From Adiantum capillus-veneris (taxonomy: Eukaryota > Streptophyta > Polypodiopsida > Polypodiales > Pteridaceae), in NCBI GenBank assembly GCA_014529385.2, contig CM043957.1, forward strand, positions 85,627,881-85,691,880: a DNA stretch of 64,000 bases, in the 5' to 3' direction. Both the position numbers and the translations under genes were made by a program. Position 1 is the stretch's first letter. Each line of letters opens with the position of its first letter. Positions 1-12,160 of the stretch are shown here, piece after piece. The notes under the pieces are model-generated. The model did no database searches. It worked only from the letters and a program-made list of their open reading frames with translations, and was not told the DNA's origin.

Positions 1-120
1 ATCTTTACATGCTTTTATGCATCTATGCATGCTCCAAAATTGATTGAAGAAAAATGGACATCATTTGCTAGTAATTTAGGCTCGGGGAATTTCATAGCGG
101 AATCATTTGAATTTTCCAAT

Positions 121-406
121 TTTGACACTGTATTCTCCATTTAGGTGCAATGCAAGAGGCTGAAAAAGCAAAGGAGAGGATGACTCAAAAAAAGAAGCTG
201 CACGAATTTCCACCATACCAGTTGGAGGCGAGCTCTCTGAAACGGCAAAGGAAACCTACCTATTTTGACACTGTATTCTCCATTTAGGTGCAATGCAAGA
301 GGCTGAAAAAGCAAAGGAGAGGATGACTCAAAAAAAGAAGCTGCACGAATTTCCACCATACCAGTTGGAGGCGAGCTCTCTGAAACGGCAAAGGAAACCT
401 ACCTAT
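121..406. repeat. 143-bp perfect tandem duplication
   Basis: Two back-to-back copies, 121-263 and 264-406, appear identical by eye. The unit contains the beginning of a lysine/glutamate-rich reading frame that leads into the ORF starting at 490. The identity of the copies suggests a recent local duplication inside the decayed element E1. Confidence 0.95.
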
Positions 407-489
407 CCAAAGAACAGCTTGAAGAAAAAAACACTACAGTCTTCACCGTCAGGTTCAACAGTGAAGATGGAAACTAGGTAGAGTTACAA

Positions 490-2307
490 ATGCTACCCAA
501 GCAATTTTATGATGTAGCCACAAAGCCATACACTAAAGAAGCCAACAAAAGACTGGGACTTCAAGAATTCTACGACCCAGAGCCATGTGGAGTAGATTTC
601 CAGCGGGCCTATGAACTATTATCCACTATCAAAGAGGATGTATGTGCTCAAATCACGGATCAGCAAGGCCAGAAAGTTGAAGTGGTTATCAACAAGGACA
701 TAGTGGCCAAGGCACTAAAGTTGCCAACGGAAGGTATGACATTGAGGGCTAGGGATAGGAAGATGGTTGGCACATTCACCAAGGATATAGCTATCGCCAC
801 TTTCTTCAACCTCATTCTAAAGCAAGTCGAGGATCCCGCCCGTATTTATCATCAGCACTTCCACTTCCTCTCAAAGAGACCACCAAGATACACTACTATG
901 AATCATGCGGTTGCAACCACTTTCACGCAGCTCTTGAAGTCACTAACAAGGCAAACAATAGATCATGCTCAGTACGTGCTTACAACACTCAAGATCACAA
1001 AGAAGGAAGCAAAGGTAACATATCTAGGCACTCCAAAAGTTCTAACCCGGATCGCATACCATGCCATTGGGATGGAAAATAACTTGCCGCCAGCCCCAGA
1101 TTAGAATACATGGATAGTCTCAGCTCAAGCCTCTCCACAAACCACTAGATCAAAGAAGAAAAGGGTATATAAATCAGGTGAGGAATCAACAGAAAGCTTT
1201 CCTAAGGCCCACAACAATGAAATCTCTGACAATGAAGAAAAGAGGGCAAGGAGAGAGGAAATGAAGAAGAAAGCAGTGGTAGCCCAATAGGAAGAACCTC
1301 AACAGATGAAAGCACGGTTCAAGAGGAAAAAAGAGTCTTATGAAAGAAGCGGCCAAGCTATAGGAGAAAACCCAGAATCATGGAGCCAAGCCGAATTTGT
1401 TGGAACTTTTAAGCAACCTCACGTAGAACCTAAAGAATGGGAAACAATGGATGAGGTCATCATTCATGTTAATGAGTATGCAAAGCAGATGCAGATGATG
1501 ATAAAGAAGATGTGAACAACAACTTTTAGCCGCAGTGCTAAAGCTAAAGAGTTGGAACATGTAATAGATTCCCTACAAGGTGAGCTCGAGGACAGGATGA
1601 ACATCATTGAATATCTCCAAGGACAAATCAAATAACTAAAAAATGAAGCAGAACAACACCAAACTGTCAAGGAAAGGCAGCAGAAAGAGATGGAAGATTT
1701 AGGGGAGCTCCTCACAAAGCTGTTAGATGCATGCAAAAGCAAGGACCAAAAACTGACAAAAGTGGCCAACAAACTTTTAATCACTACTCAATCGGTCCAA
1801 AAGATCCAAGTGCAATTTAATGTAGCCAATGCCTCATTGCAATACTTTAAGCAAAGAGTCAATGACCAAGCGGCATTCCTAAAGCAGATCACAAAAAACT
1901 CAGCCGTAGCTTCACTCAAGAGGACAAATGAAGTCTACAAGACTTTGGAAAAGAGAAACAAGGACCTGGAACTTGAGTTGAAGCTTGAACAGGCACAAAG
2001 ACGAGACCTTGCCTTAATGTGAGTACAAAGGGAAGAGCAGTTGCTCAAGAAGATAGAGGATTTAAAGAGAGCCAACCAGTTGATGAGAGAAGGGCATACA
2101 AAAGCTCAAGAGGAGGCAGGAACCTCTGAACAGCCAATTATAGACATACCATCAGATATGGAAACACAACCAATAGAAGGGCAGACTGGAGATTTTGAAT
2201 TCCAAGTACCAATCACTGAAGAAGAACAAGTGCCAATGATCCAGCTTTCTAAAGCTGAAGAAGATGCACTAAAAGAACAGATTGTCCATGAAGTAGATGC
2301 TAAATGA
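490..2307 (+). pseudogene. extra ORF of retroelement E1, mobile-domain-like plus coiled coil
   Basis: One plus-strand frame stays readable from 490 to 2307 and is broken only by in-frame stops (1102, 1288, 1513, 1633, 2020); I see no frameshift. The first 204 codons form a globular region that resembles the plant mobile-domain or transposon-associated proteins found in or beside plant retroelements (family memory, not searched). From about 1306 the protein becomes very rich in Lys, Glu and Gln with heptad-like leucines, predicting a long coiled coil, followed by an acidic Pro/Glu tail. The frame lies between the window edge and a polypurine tract plus LTR, the place where many gypsy elements carry an extra or env-like ORF. 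No catalytic motif is visible. Its function is unknown and the copy is dead. Confidence 0.6.
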
Positions 2308-3237
2308 TGGAAAGTGGCAATGGATTGGGAGTTGAAAGTTCTCCATGCAGTCAATGTAACCATCTCACTCCCAACCAAATCAATGCTCAATGGCATCAAC
2401 AGTTGCTGCCCTACCCTTTCATAATAAAAGGTGGAGCTACTGCAATTCAAAGAAAGACTTTACAAGGATATGCAGCAAGAAGGTTGAGATGCTCTCCACC
2501 ACAAATGGAGAAAAAATTGGCTCAATAATAACTCAAGGTACCTCATTTTGTTTACAAGAGCACCTGCAACAATACAAAAAGACCCTTCATTCTGTTCTGC
2601 ACCAAGAGTAAGGACATGGCAGGCACACGAAGCATTAAAGAAGAAGAGGCCAATATGGCTAATTACCCAAAACTGCCAGCTCTAGAATAGGGACCAACAA
2701 CAAAGGAATAGATGGTGAAAACTCTAATGGGCACCATGAATTTTCTTAAGAGCCTCCCTGACCTCTCATGTTCAATGCTCTATAAAATTTGCAGAATGTT
2801 GCTTACGTGCATTCAAGCTTTTCATGAGCCTGAGCAAGCAGGTGCCCCATGGGTGTCTTTTTTAGAAGGTAACAAAGGCTTGTGCTATGATTTGAGAGGA
2901 CAGCCTTCAGAAGAAGTCTTCTACAACTTCTACGTCAGATGTATGTTCTTCCCATCAAGCAATATGTTGGAATTTGTAGAGGCTATTTATACAAGATCCT
3001 TCACATAGTGGACAAAGATTTTTGGGCTAGGGATTAGCAATCTGATATCAAGGTTTGTTGGTTATTCTGCCATTGAACTTTAAACAAAGTCACTATTCAA
3101 TTTTTGCAAGTCCCTGACAAAGAAAGATGCATGAGATATATGAGAAAGCTCTTCACGTACTTAAAGACTGCCTCGCCAGTCGCCCGTCAATCCGAAGACT
3201 ATTTCAGCCAATGAAACTGTGTCAAGGGACGACACAG
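2308..3237 (+). pseudogene. 3' continuation of E1 internal region
   Basis: Coding-like sequence continues after 2307 in the same frame with more stops. A 98-codon open stretch in another frame (2712-3008, starting MVKTLMGTMNFLKSL) suggests at least one frameshift. I recognise no domain. The region runs into the polypurine tract at 3238, so it is the last internal part of E1. Confidence 0.4.
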
Positions 3238-3255
3238 TGAAGAAGGGGGGGGGAA
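3238..3255 (+). other. polypurine tract of E1
   Basis: A run of A and G with nine consecutive G lies immediately 5' of a TGTTA sequence at 3256. This is the normal arrangement of plus-strand primer site and 3' LTR start in LTR retrotransposons. Confidence 0.8.
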
Positions 3256-3637
3256 TGTTAGCAGCAAGCTAACCTATGTAACATTTTTTAGGATCTTTTA
3301 TTGCAAAAACTGTTATTCTTTTGATATATCAAGAATATTGTAATTCCTATTTTCCAAATGGATATTGTAATCGATGAGCCAATGATATAAGCTTCTAGAT
3401 TGTATCAATCTATCCTTAGTTAGAGCTCCCAGATTACTGGTTTTTGACCAAAGAAACCTTGGCTAAGTTATAAAAGCCAATTTTTGTAAGTTATTGTTAA
3501 GTTTTGGATAAGAAATACACAGCATGAACTAACGGTGCTCACTTCTCTTCTTCTCATGCTTCCGACTCCAGTGTCGGCTGTCACATTGCAGCGGCCATCT
3601 GTTGCGGTGCAACCGTAGGTAAGAGCTCTATGGTGGG
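3256..3637 (+). mobile_element. 3' LTR of E1, right end uncertain
   Basis: It begins TGTTAGCAGC just after the polypurine tract and has a TATA box at 3468-3476. The other LTR is outside the window, so the right end cannot be set by comparison. The E2 LTR begins at 3638 and may have cut it. The true end may lie nearer 3585, where a CA follows a TG-rich stretch. Confidence 0.6.
3468..3476 (+). promoter_or_regulatory. TATA box in E1 LTR
   Basis: TTATAAAAG lies about 210 bp into the LTR, a usual position for the U3 promoter of a plant LTR element. Confidence 0.5.
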
Positions 3638-4455
3638 TGTACCATCGTAGCATAGCTCCAATGACCAACAAAGTTATCAATACAAAGAGATGAGCTACCT
3701 GGCTAGGGCATGGAAACACTCACAAGATTATTGAGCTAATCATGGCAACACGAATGGTGACTCTATGAGGTGAGCTTCTCGACCTATGGAGGAGCTAAAC
3801 CACAATGATTGGCAATCTCCACATCCACTTCCCTTCACCTTAAATCGACCCAATCACACACACTAACGATTGAAAGACACACACAACACTAATCCTATCA
3901 TGCAACACACTAATCACAAGCACACACACATATATCTATCAAACACCACACTCCAATCAAACCTACATGCAGACACAAGCAAAAGAGGGAAATCACACAA
4001 GATTAGATAGAGATTAAGCACTAATTAGTTATGATCTAGCTAATCAAAGAATCATTAGCAATCACAAGAAGCATGAGAGAGACATAGTGAAAGAGAATTA
4101 AGCATTGATTAGTGTTAATCAAGTCACACGAGCAAGGAGAAGCTCAAGGACTCCATAGGGTAAAAATATGCAATGTCTGGGCGCCCAAGGCCTTTAGGGC
4201 TTCACCACTTACTGAATCTACAACCTAGTCATACTAACCGACCCGTTCTTTACAATTTGGAACTCCCAATAAAAATATTACAATGGCTTGAAATAAATCA
4301 GGAATTTACAATACATGACCATTTTGGAAAATTGTGAAAAATGTGTAACTCCAATCTTTACTCCTCCTTCATGTTGATCATCGATGTGCATCCGTAAGGC
4401 TCAGGTCTTTAGCACCTTCTATTAACTGACGTCGTCTGAGTTAACATTCCCCCCT
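3638..4455 (-). mobile_element. LTR of gypsy remnant E2 (minus strand)
   Basis: On the minus strand this begins TGTTAACTCAGACGACG directly after a polypurine tract (4456-4470) and ends with GGAGCTATGCTACGATGGTACA near 3638. About 818 bp, TG to CA. The same terminal sequence of about 75 bp recurs at 6263-6342 and 22741-22834, so this is a family with several copies in the window. Confidence 0.65.
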
Positions 4456-4510
4456 TTCGATTTTAGTGTCCGTCCTCGGGCACTATTGAAAAGTGTTTAT
4501 GGAGGCTGTG
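4456..4510 (-). other. polypurine tract and 3' internal edge of E2
   Basis: Read on the minus strand, a stretch containing CGAGGACGGACACTAAA is followed by an A and G-run and then the LTR start. This layout at the end of pol is familiar from plant chromovirus-type gypsy elements (family memory). Confidence 0.6.
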
Positions 4511-6262
4511 GAAGGTTTTTGATTGGTTGTTGATGGGCTGATCATCTTCATTTGTCGTTGAATTTATTGATGAGGTTCAATTTGCTGCAGCATCTTCATT
4601 GGTCCGAAGTTGTTTTTGATGTGAAAGATGATGTTGCATTTGTCCGTTGTAATAGAATAATGATGAGCCTTTGTTTACTGACACAAGAGAGAGAGTGTCA
4701 GAGATAGGACAAGCTTGGACGAGTGGGTAGGAGTGTCGTGACTTGTAAGTTGTGGGGTGTGTGTGTGTGTGTATCCAGTGACCCGAACTAGCCGTCGGAG
4801 TCAAATTTCTTGCAGGAGCTCAAAATTTGATCGTCAAATCCGCACGACCTTCAAAATTTTTTGGAGTGTATGTTGAAGCAAATTTTTTAATTTTTATTTT
4901 CTTAATGCACGAAAAAGCCAAATTTAGTCCGGAAAGTAGCCAAAAACGCTAAAGATCACCCGGAAATCCAAAAAAAATTGCTCAAAAAATCCAAAAAATT
5001 TTAGAAATCTCAAAAAATCATCGACAATCAAACACTTTTGAGATGCATAAGCACACCAAAAATAGTAGTTTTGTCAAAAACGCCAATTACAACAAAATCA
5101 ACAACCTGGCCCTCGAAAATAGAGAAATGCTCAAAACCTGACCAGCGAGCGCTCAAATGCGCTCAAAATGATGCCTTATATATGGACACAAAAATAATAG
5201 CTTGTCAAGATTGCAAGATATCAAATTTTTACGAAATTAAGCAAAAATTAGTAAAAAATTATCCAAAAATAACCGAATTTTGAAAAAAAAATACTACACA
5301 CATAGGGGATTAGTGCAGACAAATCAAATCACAATAATCACATCGATTCAATTGCCAAATAATTTTATCAATAAAATCCAAACTAGGCAATAAAAAACGA
5401 CAAAATCAGGTAAAAATTTGACGCATTTAGTGTGTGAAAATCCCTATTTTGAGCTCAAAAATGCAGCAATTAACCATTACTCACATCAAATATGCAATCA
5501 AACATTGAATTAATCATGTTCATTAAGCACTTTTTAGGCATATACACACACACACACACTAATAATTGGCAATTTTTACTAACTTTTAGGTGCACACACA
5601 AAAGGGTTAACCTTGTCGAAATTGCAATTTGAATTCACGAATCTCTAATTGGGCATGACCACAACACAAATCAATCACCACATGAAAAATCATTAAGCAC
5701 ATTGATTTTTAGGTGCACAAAAAACAAGGGCAAAATAGTGCATACACACCTAAAATTAGGCATACACACACTCAATTAGAATGCACACACACTTTATTTT
5801 AGTGCACACACACACTTGCAATTGACCATTCAAGCATGCAATTAGATCAATTAGACACACAATTAGCAATGTACATTCACCAATTAATAATTGAACTTGG
5901 CAATCCTATACGTCTCCAGATCTGAAAAATTTTGGCATTATGACGGCATGAGAATGAACATTTCAAAGAATTTCAAAGCATAACATAGAATCCGCATGAT
6001 GTTAATTAGCATAACATAACATAGCATCGACATGGTGTTAATTAACATAGCATCATCATGGCATCTCTACACATGTTTAGATTCTAGGGAGGTTGAGAAT
6101 ACCACCTTGTTTACCTTTCCAATGAAGATCGGTTGAACGGTTGGAAGCTCCAATCCTTAGTAGAAAATTAGTGTGTGAGTTAGCACAAATTAGTGAAATT
6201 AGCAAGGGGTTAGTGTGAAATTAGAGTATGTAGGGACACAATTGGCAAGATATGGTGAAAAT
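4511..6262. other. AT-rich unassigned sequence, probably decayed LTR DNA
   Basis: No gene is recognisable. The stretch is AT-rich with many short A and T runs and dinucleotide tracts (GT near 4757-4772, AC near 5543-5560). It lies between two facing E2-type LTR ends, so it is probably decayed E2 sequence. The 75- and 81-codon open frames near 4577-4804 and 5038-5283 are low in complexity and not supported. Confidence 0.5.
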
Positions 6263-6342
6263 TGCCCTAGCCGGGTAGCTCATCTCTCTGGATTGATAAT
6301 TTTGTTGATCATTGGAGCTATGCTACGATGATACCCCTAACA
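6263..6342 (+). mobile_element. E2-family LTR 3' terminus (plus strand)
   Basis: It matches, in inverted orientation, the end of the E2 LTR at 3638-3711 over about 70 bp and ends CCCCTAACA. No primer-binding site follows, so it is a fragment or one end of a broken element. Confidence 0.6.
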
Positions 6343-8088
6343 CTCTACTCATTGACGTAAACATATCATGGTAAATTATAGCTTTTGGCATCACCAACCC
6401 GTGGCCTAATTTCATCATAAGCAGGAAATTAAGCTAGGAAATCACAAAGTAGGCATAGGCGGGGTATTGGGGCATCATTGCTAAGCATTTAGATGCATTC
6501 GGGGTCAAAAAAACGATTAGGTCAAAAACTCGCTGTTGTTAATGATCGCATTTTTTACACTTCAGTAAAAGTGAGGTTTGAGACCATAAGCAAGTGTGCT
6601 TAGGTCTTATATACTTGTCCTAGAAGTTTCGTAACATTTGGATGTCGTTTGATGCTGTAACGGTCATGTTTTGTTTGACGATTGGTGACTATCTTTTGAT
6701 GACGTAGGTCATTTGAGTGTAGCTTGTGTTAGATGCGAGTTGTTTGTTGTTTTCCAAGAGATTGACACCCTCTTGTAGCCTCTATGCACTAGTCGAGTCA
6801 GCTTTGTCCCATGGATTGACAATTATATTTGTGGTTCTCGCTATGTCTGTAATAAGATAGGAGTGAGGTTGAAAACCCATCCCACAGACAGCCTCAATAT
6901 CAGGGACAGGTGACGGGTCATCCTTGTTAGGTGTACAAAAAATTTTGGATCATCAAATGGCAAGGCCCGAGAAGATAGTTGGGGGAATATACTTTGGAGG
7001 TTCTCTGATGATGATAATTTCCTCTACGAGCAACTTGAGGGCCCCTTTTACCTTTGGACACTCTGTAAAAAACTTTCAATATTGAAAAATAAACACAAGT
7101 CACTATTTGACCAAAAAACACCACTTATGAAACATAAAAGTGACAAGAAAATAGCGGCCAACAAAAAGATTGTTGTTGCATTAAAAATCAAGAATCACAT
7201 ATTCTTGTCATTACAATTGAAGAAGAATGGTGTGTCTTCAATGTGAAAATTCATTTTACAAACTTGAGGCTTGGGCGGTGGGAAATATTAGAAGGATTGC
7301 GGAGGGGACTACTTTTTTGGGATCCTTCTTCATGGCAGGAGGTGATTTGAGTGCTTTCCTCTCTCTCATTTTTTCATTTGCACCTAAAACCAGAAAGCAA
7401 TTCATTGAGTATGTTGCTGATTATGTGTTGAAGTAGAGACATGGATGCTAAAAAAATTATTTAGGCTACCTCATACTCTCACATCATAAAATACATTAAT
7501 TTGAACATTTACAAGAAATTTACTAAAGTACGACTCACCATCACTCTCAACTGGAGCCAGCTAAGCATGTTGATTTGAGCGCGTGGACTCCAAAGGTCTA
7601 GTCTTTTTGGAAGGTCCAGCTATGTTGTAAACCTTGGCATCAGCCTCAGCATTGCCTATAATTTGACAGATCCAATACCATTGTTTTTTTTCTTACGCTT
7701 CATTGAAACCTTCACCATGTCACTCCGAAAGATGGGAGATCTGGATTTACATCATCAATCACCATGTGTTCCACTATATCTACTCCCTCCTCGCGCTATT
7801 TTCTATGCATGGTCAATGTCTCCATGTTCCTTTGGACCTTTTTCACATAGTGGTGGCTCAACTGTTACTGTCTATATAGAGGGGTCTACCTTCATAGCTA
7901 GATGGCCCTCACTGTCCACATGCGACTCTTCCTCACCACGTGGAGTTGTTTGGTCATTGCAGTGAATGTTAGTGTCCATATTGTGGGCTTCAAGAGTAGC
8001 TTCTTCTAGCACCACCTTTGGGATAGCATCTTAAACTGGTGCCACATAAGGATATATGACCAAAACGTGCAAGCACATCAATAAAGTT
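6343..8088. other. unassigned sequence left of E3
   Basis: No recognisable gene. A 69-codon plus-strand frame (7227-7436) and a minus-strand stretch around 7560-8050 that is protein-like but broken by stops are present. Neither resembles a family I know. This is the DNA into which E3 inserted. Confidence 0.4.
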
Positions 8089-9648
8089 GTCATAAAATCT
8101 AATATCTAAGCAGCCCAAATTATTTTCTCATATTAAACTGATCATTAATGTGGGATAATAAACGAGAATAAGGGTTAGAATATAGAAATGTGCTTACAGA
8201 TCTATCTCAACATAGGGCCAATGGTAAATGGGTCCAAATGAGAGATGGGATTTCAAAGAGCAAGGCTAGCTAATGGAGCTTAAAATTCCTTAGGGTTAGC
8301 GTGGGAACCCGACCTAAGCTTGAATGCTTGTTGTGCTTGCTGACTAAGGTGCTTGAGGTGCTTCTCGTGCTTGATGACTAAGGTGCTTGTCGTGCTTGAT
8401 GAGGAAGGTGCTTGAGAAGCTTCCCATGCTAAGCTTGAGGTGGGAACCTTGACGTGCTTGCTAACTGAGGTGCTTGTCATGCTTGTCGACTAAGGTGCTT
8501 GTCGTGCTTGATGACTAAGGTTCTTGAGGTGTTTGTCATTCTTGATGAGGAAGGTGCTTGAGAAGCTTCCCATGCATGGGGGGTAAGGTTCTTGAGTAAA
8601 AAAGAGACCCTACAAAGGAGGGGAAAAGCGTCAAAGTTAGGGGAATCTTTGACTTAACCTCCCACTCAACCAAAGGGCACCCCCCTTTCTCAAGGGGCAC
8701 ATGGACACATGTCAGACTCTCCCTATGCTTACCACATGGTGTGCTTGAATCCTATTGGGTGGGCTAAAGAGCGGTCCAATGAGCTTCTAGTTCAATTCAA
8801 CAAATATCTAAACATTTTCAAGCTTTCCCTCTCAAACGGAGAAGGAGGACACTTGTCCAAAGACTACCCATGTGCTTGAAATGGATTGTGCAGGTGATTG
8901 GCTAGGAGAGAGAGGGGTCCAATGAGCTTTAGGCTTGAGCAAAAAGAAGGGATCACCCAAAGCAAGCAAGGGGTATGCTTGGAGGGGTATACACCTCTCA
9001 CACACTCATTTTTTTCATTCATTCTCACTGAGGAACTCCACCTCCTTCTCCAAGCTTGTTGAGAAGTTGAGTGCCTACACCAACAGTCTTGGCTATGGAA
9101 TGAAAATCCAACCAAGAGCCATGCTTCCTTGTTAATCTTGCCATCTTCTCCACCTTATAACTATGCTAGCAAGAAGAGTGATGATAAGTGAGGAACTATT
9201 TCTTTCTCCTATGGAATGTTTCTTCTTCCTCTTCCCTACCCTCATTCCCCACTAGTTCTATCCACCTTCTAAGGTGTTTGTGGCCTTGGGACTCAGTCTT
9301 GGGATATTTAATGCTTTCTACAAAGTTTATACTATGCTCATGATGCATGAAGATTTCCATCTTCATTGCATCACCTAGGTCACAAGGAACACAAAGATTG
9401 TATTGTACCAAGTCTCTCTTGATGGGAAAAACTATGATACAAATGCCTATTGGAGGGGGCACCGGCTCTGCATAAATCCGATACTCAACGGTTGTCATGT
9501 TCTCTAAACGCTCTCTCTTGCAAAAGTATTGTTCATGCCAAGTTAACAAAGTACCAACCTGCTATGCTCACAAAGTAATCTCACAAAAGTGATTTATGTC
9601 ATTTCCTAATTCCACTACTCTCAAAGTTCATAGGCCATTAGCATTACA
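8089..9648 (+). mobile_element. 5' LTR of E3
   Basis: It begins TGTCATAAAATCTAATATC, as does the 3' LTR at 21677, and ends CATTACA next to the primer site. About 1560 bp. Much of it matches the E6 LTRs in reverse complement. It contains a degenerate minisatellite. Confidence 0.85.
8320..8580. repeat. degenerate minisatellite in E3 LTR
   Basis: Short units on the theme GGTGCTTGTCGTGCTTGATGA are repeated with variation. The equivalent block in the E6 LTRs (49150-49260 and 61960-62105) varies in unit number. Confidence 0.75.
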
Positions 9649-9649
9649 T

Positions 9650-9661
9650 TGGTATCAGAGC
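9650..9661 (+). other. primer-binding site of E3 (initiator Met tRNA)
   Basis: TGGTATCAGAGC lies one base after the LTR end. It is complementary to the 3' end of plant initiator methionine tRNA, the usual minus-strand primer. Confidence 0.9.
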
Positions 9662-9970
9662 ATTTGGTTTCTCTTTTCTTGCTTAAGAAGAAAGGTTCTT
9701 TAGTAGACTATAAATGGTTGATTTTGTTAATTATATTAGGGTAAGTGGGAATGGGATCTATTATCGGTTTTGTTGAGCCCACTATGTGGGATATGGCGCA
9801 TAGCTCAGGAGCTTTGGTCTTAATAATGGAGTCTTTCCAGACTTGCCTACGGCTTTACCATTATTGAGCCATAAGAAGTCTAAAAGGAGCTATCCCTCGA
9901 AAACTCTGCTATGTTAGACCCACTCCACTACTCTCTATAATTAACCAATTCGAGCCGTGGGTGTAGATGT
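9662..9970 (+). other. 5' leader of E3
   Basis: Untranslated leader, recognisable because it matches the E6 leader at about 60450-60760 in reverse complement. It is interrupted at 9970/16499 by E4; the E6 leader is uninterrupted at this point. Confidence 0.75.
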
Positions 9971-10268
9971 TGAGGCGGTCCGAGGCAGGCAACAAGAAGA
10001 GCGGCCTCTAAACACCCTTCAAGGCTCCCGTGCTGCTCAATTGGGGCTGGGGCAAGCACAATCAGAGACAACAACAACCCACAGCCAGAAACCAAACAAG
10101 AAAAGGGGCACCACCTAGTTGTAGATGCGAACTAGGACGCACGTGATATCTCCTTGTACTCAAACGCACAAAGAGAGGGGAACGCAAGATAGCCACAGTG
10201 TTTGGATGATTTTGGTAGGGTGGGTTAACTCACTATGGCAATTACGGAAAGCCAAAAAACGGCTATCA
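9971..10268 (-). mobile_element. 3' LTR of E4
   Basis: 298 bp. On the plus strand it starts TGAGGCGGTCC and ends GGCTATCA. It matches 16201-16498 closely, with a modest number of substitutions. Confidence 0.92.
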
Positions 10269-10270
10269 TT

Positions 10271-10286
10271 AGCCCTCCCCTAGGAT
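10271..10286 (-). other. polypurine tract of E4
   Basis: The minus strand reads CTAGGGGAGGGCTAA immediately before the LTR start TGATAGC, as expected for the plus-strand primer site. Confidence 0.75.
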
Positions 10287-10296
10287 GATGGTATAT

Positions 10297-11765
10297 TCAT
10301 GTACCATCATAGAGCATCTTTTCAAAAGAGAGTGCTTCAGAGTCCTTGACGAGGTCTTCATTGTTTGGCCCCTCAGAATTTTGGTTTGAGTTACACTCAT
10401 GCTTCACGGAACAATACCTACATGAGATAGCTGCCTTTTGACAGATCTTTGGTAGATCCTTTGGTAGAAGGCGACTCAAATAAGTCTTCAAGCGATACCC
10501 GTTTACCTTCCTGGAGTGCTCTTTCCCATTCAAGTCCGTAAGCTGATAATAACTTGAGTTGAAAGCCTTTTTGACTATGTATGGCCCTGCCATCTAGTTT
10601 CAAATTTGGCATCAAAACGATTATCGAGTCGATTGTCATACCTTAGCACTAGATCTCCTTCCTTGATGCCTTTGTCCTTTAGTTTCTTGTCGAGCTTTTC
10701 TTTCGCCTGCGTAGCTTTCCTCTTGTAGCACTCGTATGGTGCTTCTCTTTTCCACTCAATCTCAGCTAAGGTAAGAAGTCGATCCATCCATGCTTCTTGA
10801 TCATCTTGTGTTTCTTTGCCATGAAGTCGCATTGTTGGAATGTTGAGCTCAATTGGTTGTAAAGCCTCTTGACCATAGACCAAGTGAAATGGTGTGAACT
10901 CCGTGGCTTCCCTATATGTGGTTCGATACGCCCACAAGGCACCATCCAAGAAGTCATCTCACAACTTTGTCTTGTTTTTCACCATCTTTCTAATGATGCC
11001 TGCAATGACACCATTAGCTTTTTCTACCAAACCATTTGATTGGGGATAGTAGGGTGTACTATGACGATGTAGAATTTGAAGTTCTTCACAGACTTTTGTG
11101 AGCAAGCCCTTTCTAAACCCTGGACCATTATCAGTAACAATCTCCAAAGGTGTGCCAAATCTACAACAAATGTGAGTGTAGACAAATTTGCTCACTGTCC
11201 TCTCATTTACCTTTGCCACACTTTGTGCTTCTACCCATCTCGTCATGTAGTCTATGGCCACCAAGATATACGATTTCCCATTTTTAGTCCTAGGCAATGG
11301 ACCCATAGCATCAATGCCCCATTTTTCAAATGGACCATTTGCAAGGACTAACTGACGTGGGCCATATAACAGACGCTTGTTTCCATTAATCTGACAGTTG
11401 TGATAGCTTTTACACCAATGTTGAACATCAATGTGCAAGCTTGGCCAAACATATCCGGCAAGAAAAATCTTTTTTGCAGTGAGTTCCTGTGCAAAATGAC
11501 CACCACACGCTTCCTCATGCAAACCTTTTAGAATGGCTAGGATTTCCTCAATAGTTGGTACTCTTCTGCACACTTGATCCTTCCCTCTTTGATAAAGGGA
11601 TCCTTCTAGAAAGAGATATGTGCTTGCCTTTTTCATGAGTCTCCTCTTATGAGCCTTCGTGAATTCTTGTGGCAACTCACTCTCTAAAATGTAGCTAATA
11701 ATGGGAGTCAATGACTCCAATCCCTGGTATCTCGGTTGCTTGACAGTTGCTGCCACCATGATGAC
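10297..11765 (-). pseudogene. integrase region of E4 pol
   Basis: The N-terminal zinc-binding part is visible around 11500-11400 (the GGHFAQELT stretch and C-x2-C near YHNCQIN). The catalytic core carries GIDAMGPLP with the first Asp, VTDNGPGF with the second and the YYPQSNGLVEKANG block with the Glu. The core ends at a stop near 10957, where a conserved Trp codon appears changed to TGA. The same frame resumes to about 10575. A frameshift near 10585 moves the C-terminal domain (starting [11 protein letters not shown]) into another frame, ending at 10297. An upstream stop lies at 11766. Otherwise all E4 gag and pol segments share one frame. Confidence 0.8.
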
Positions 11766-12160
11766 CTACACTTCTTTCTCAACACATGTAACTGCTTGTT
11801 GTGCAAGTAAATTGGCATCTTCATTCTGTTTCCTAGGAATATGATATAGTTGCACTTCTTCAAATTGATTAAACAATCTACGAATGGCATGAACTTTTGT
11901 CCTTAGGTTTTCATTCTTGCATGCCCAAATGCCTAAAATTTTCTTCACGATGAGAAGTGCATCCCCTTTTACCATGAGACGTTGTATACCTTGGCCAATG
12001 CATATCTTTAAACCATGAAGTAGTGTGTCATATTATACTTCATTGTTGTTAGTTGAACCTGGTAGATTGACCTTCTCTTGCATGACCACCTCCCCACTTG
12101 GGTTGAGCAATACTAGCCCTCCCCCTGCTTTTCCTGTGGCTCGTCAAAAAGCTCCATCAA
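11766..12160 (-). pseudogene. second (archaeal-type) RNase H domain of E4 pol
   Basis: Just after the normal RNase H, the frame reads FFDGAF, then a stop, then GKAGGGLVLLNPSGE, a second stop near 12050, and the block MVKGDALLIVKKILG with the tail YHIPRKQNEDANLLAQQA. DGA, the GD block and the DAN-like end are the features of the archaeal or plant-type RNase H (RVT_3) that Tat elements acquired beside their own domain. Two stops show that this copy is dead. Confidence 0.75.

Noticed and set aside
3640-6333. DNA transposon with 70-bp terminal inverted repeats
   Set aside because: The left arm is the end of an LTR with an adjacent polypurine tract at 4456, and a third copy occurs alone at 22741. 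No transposase is seen between the arms.
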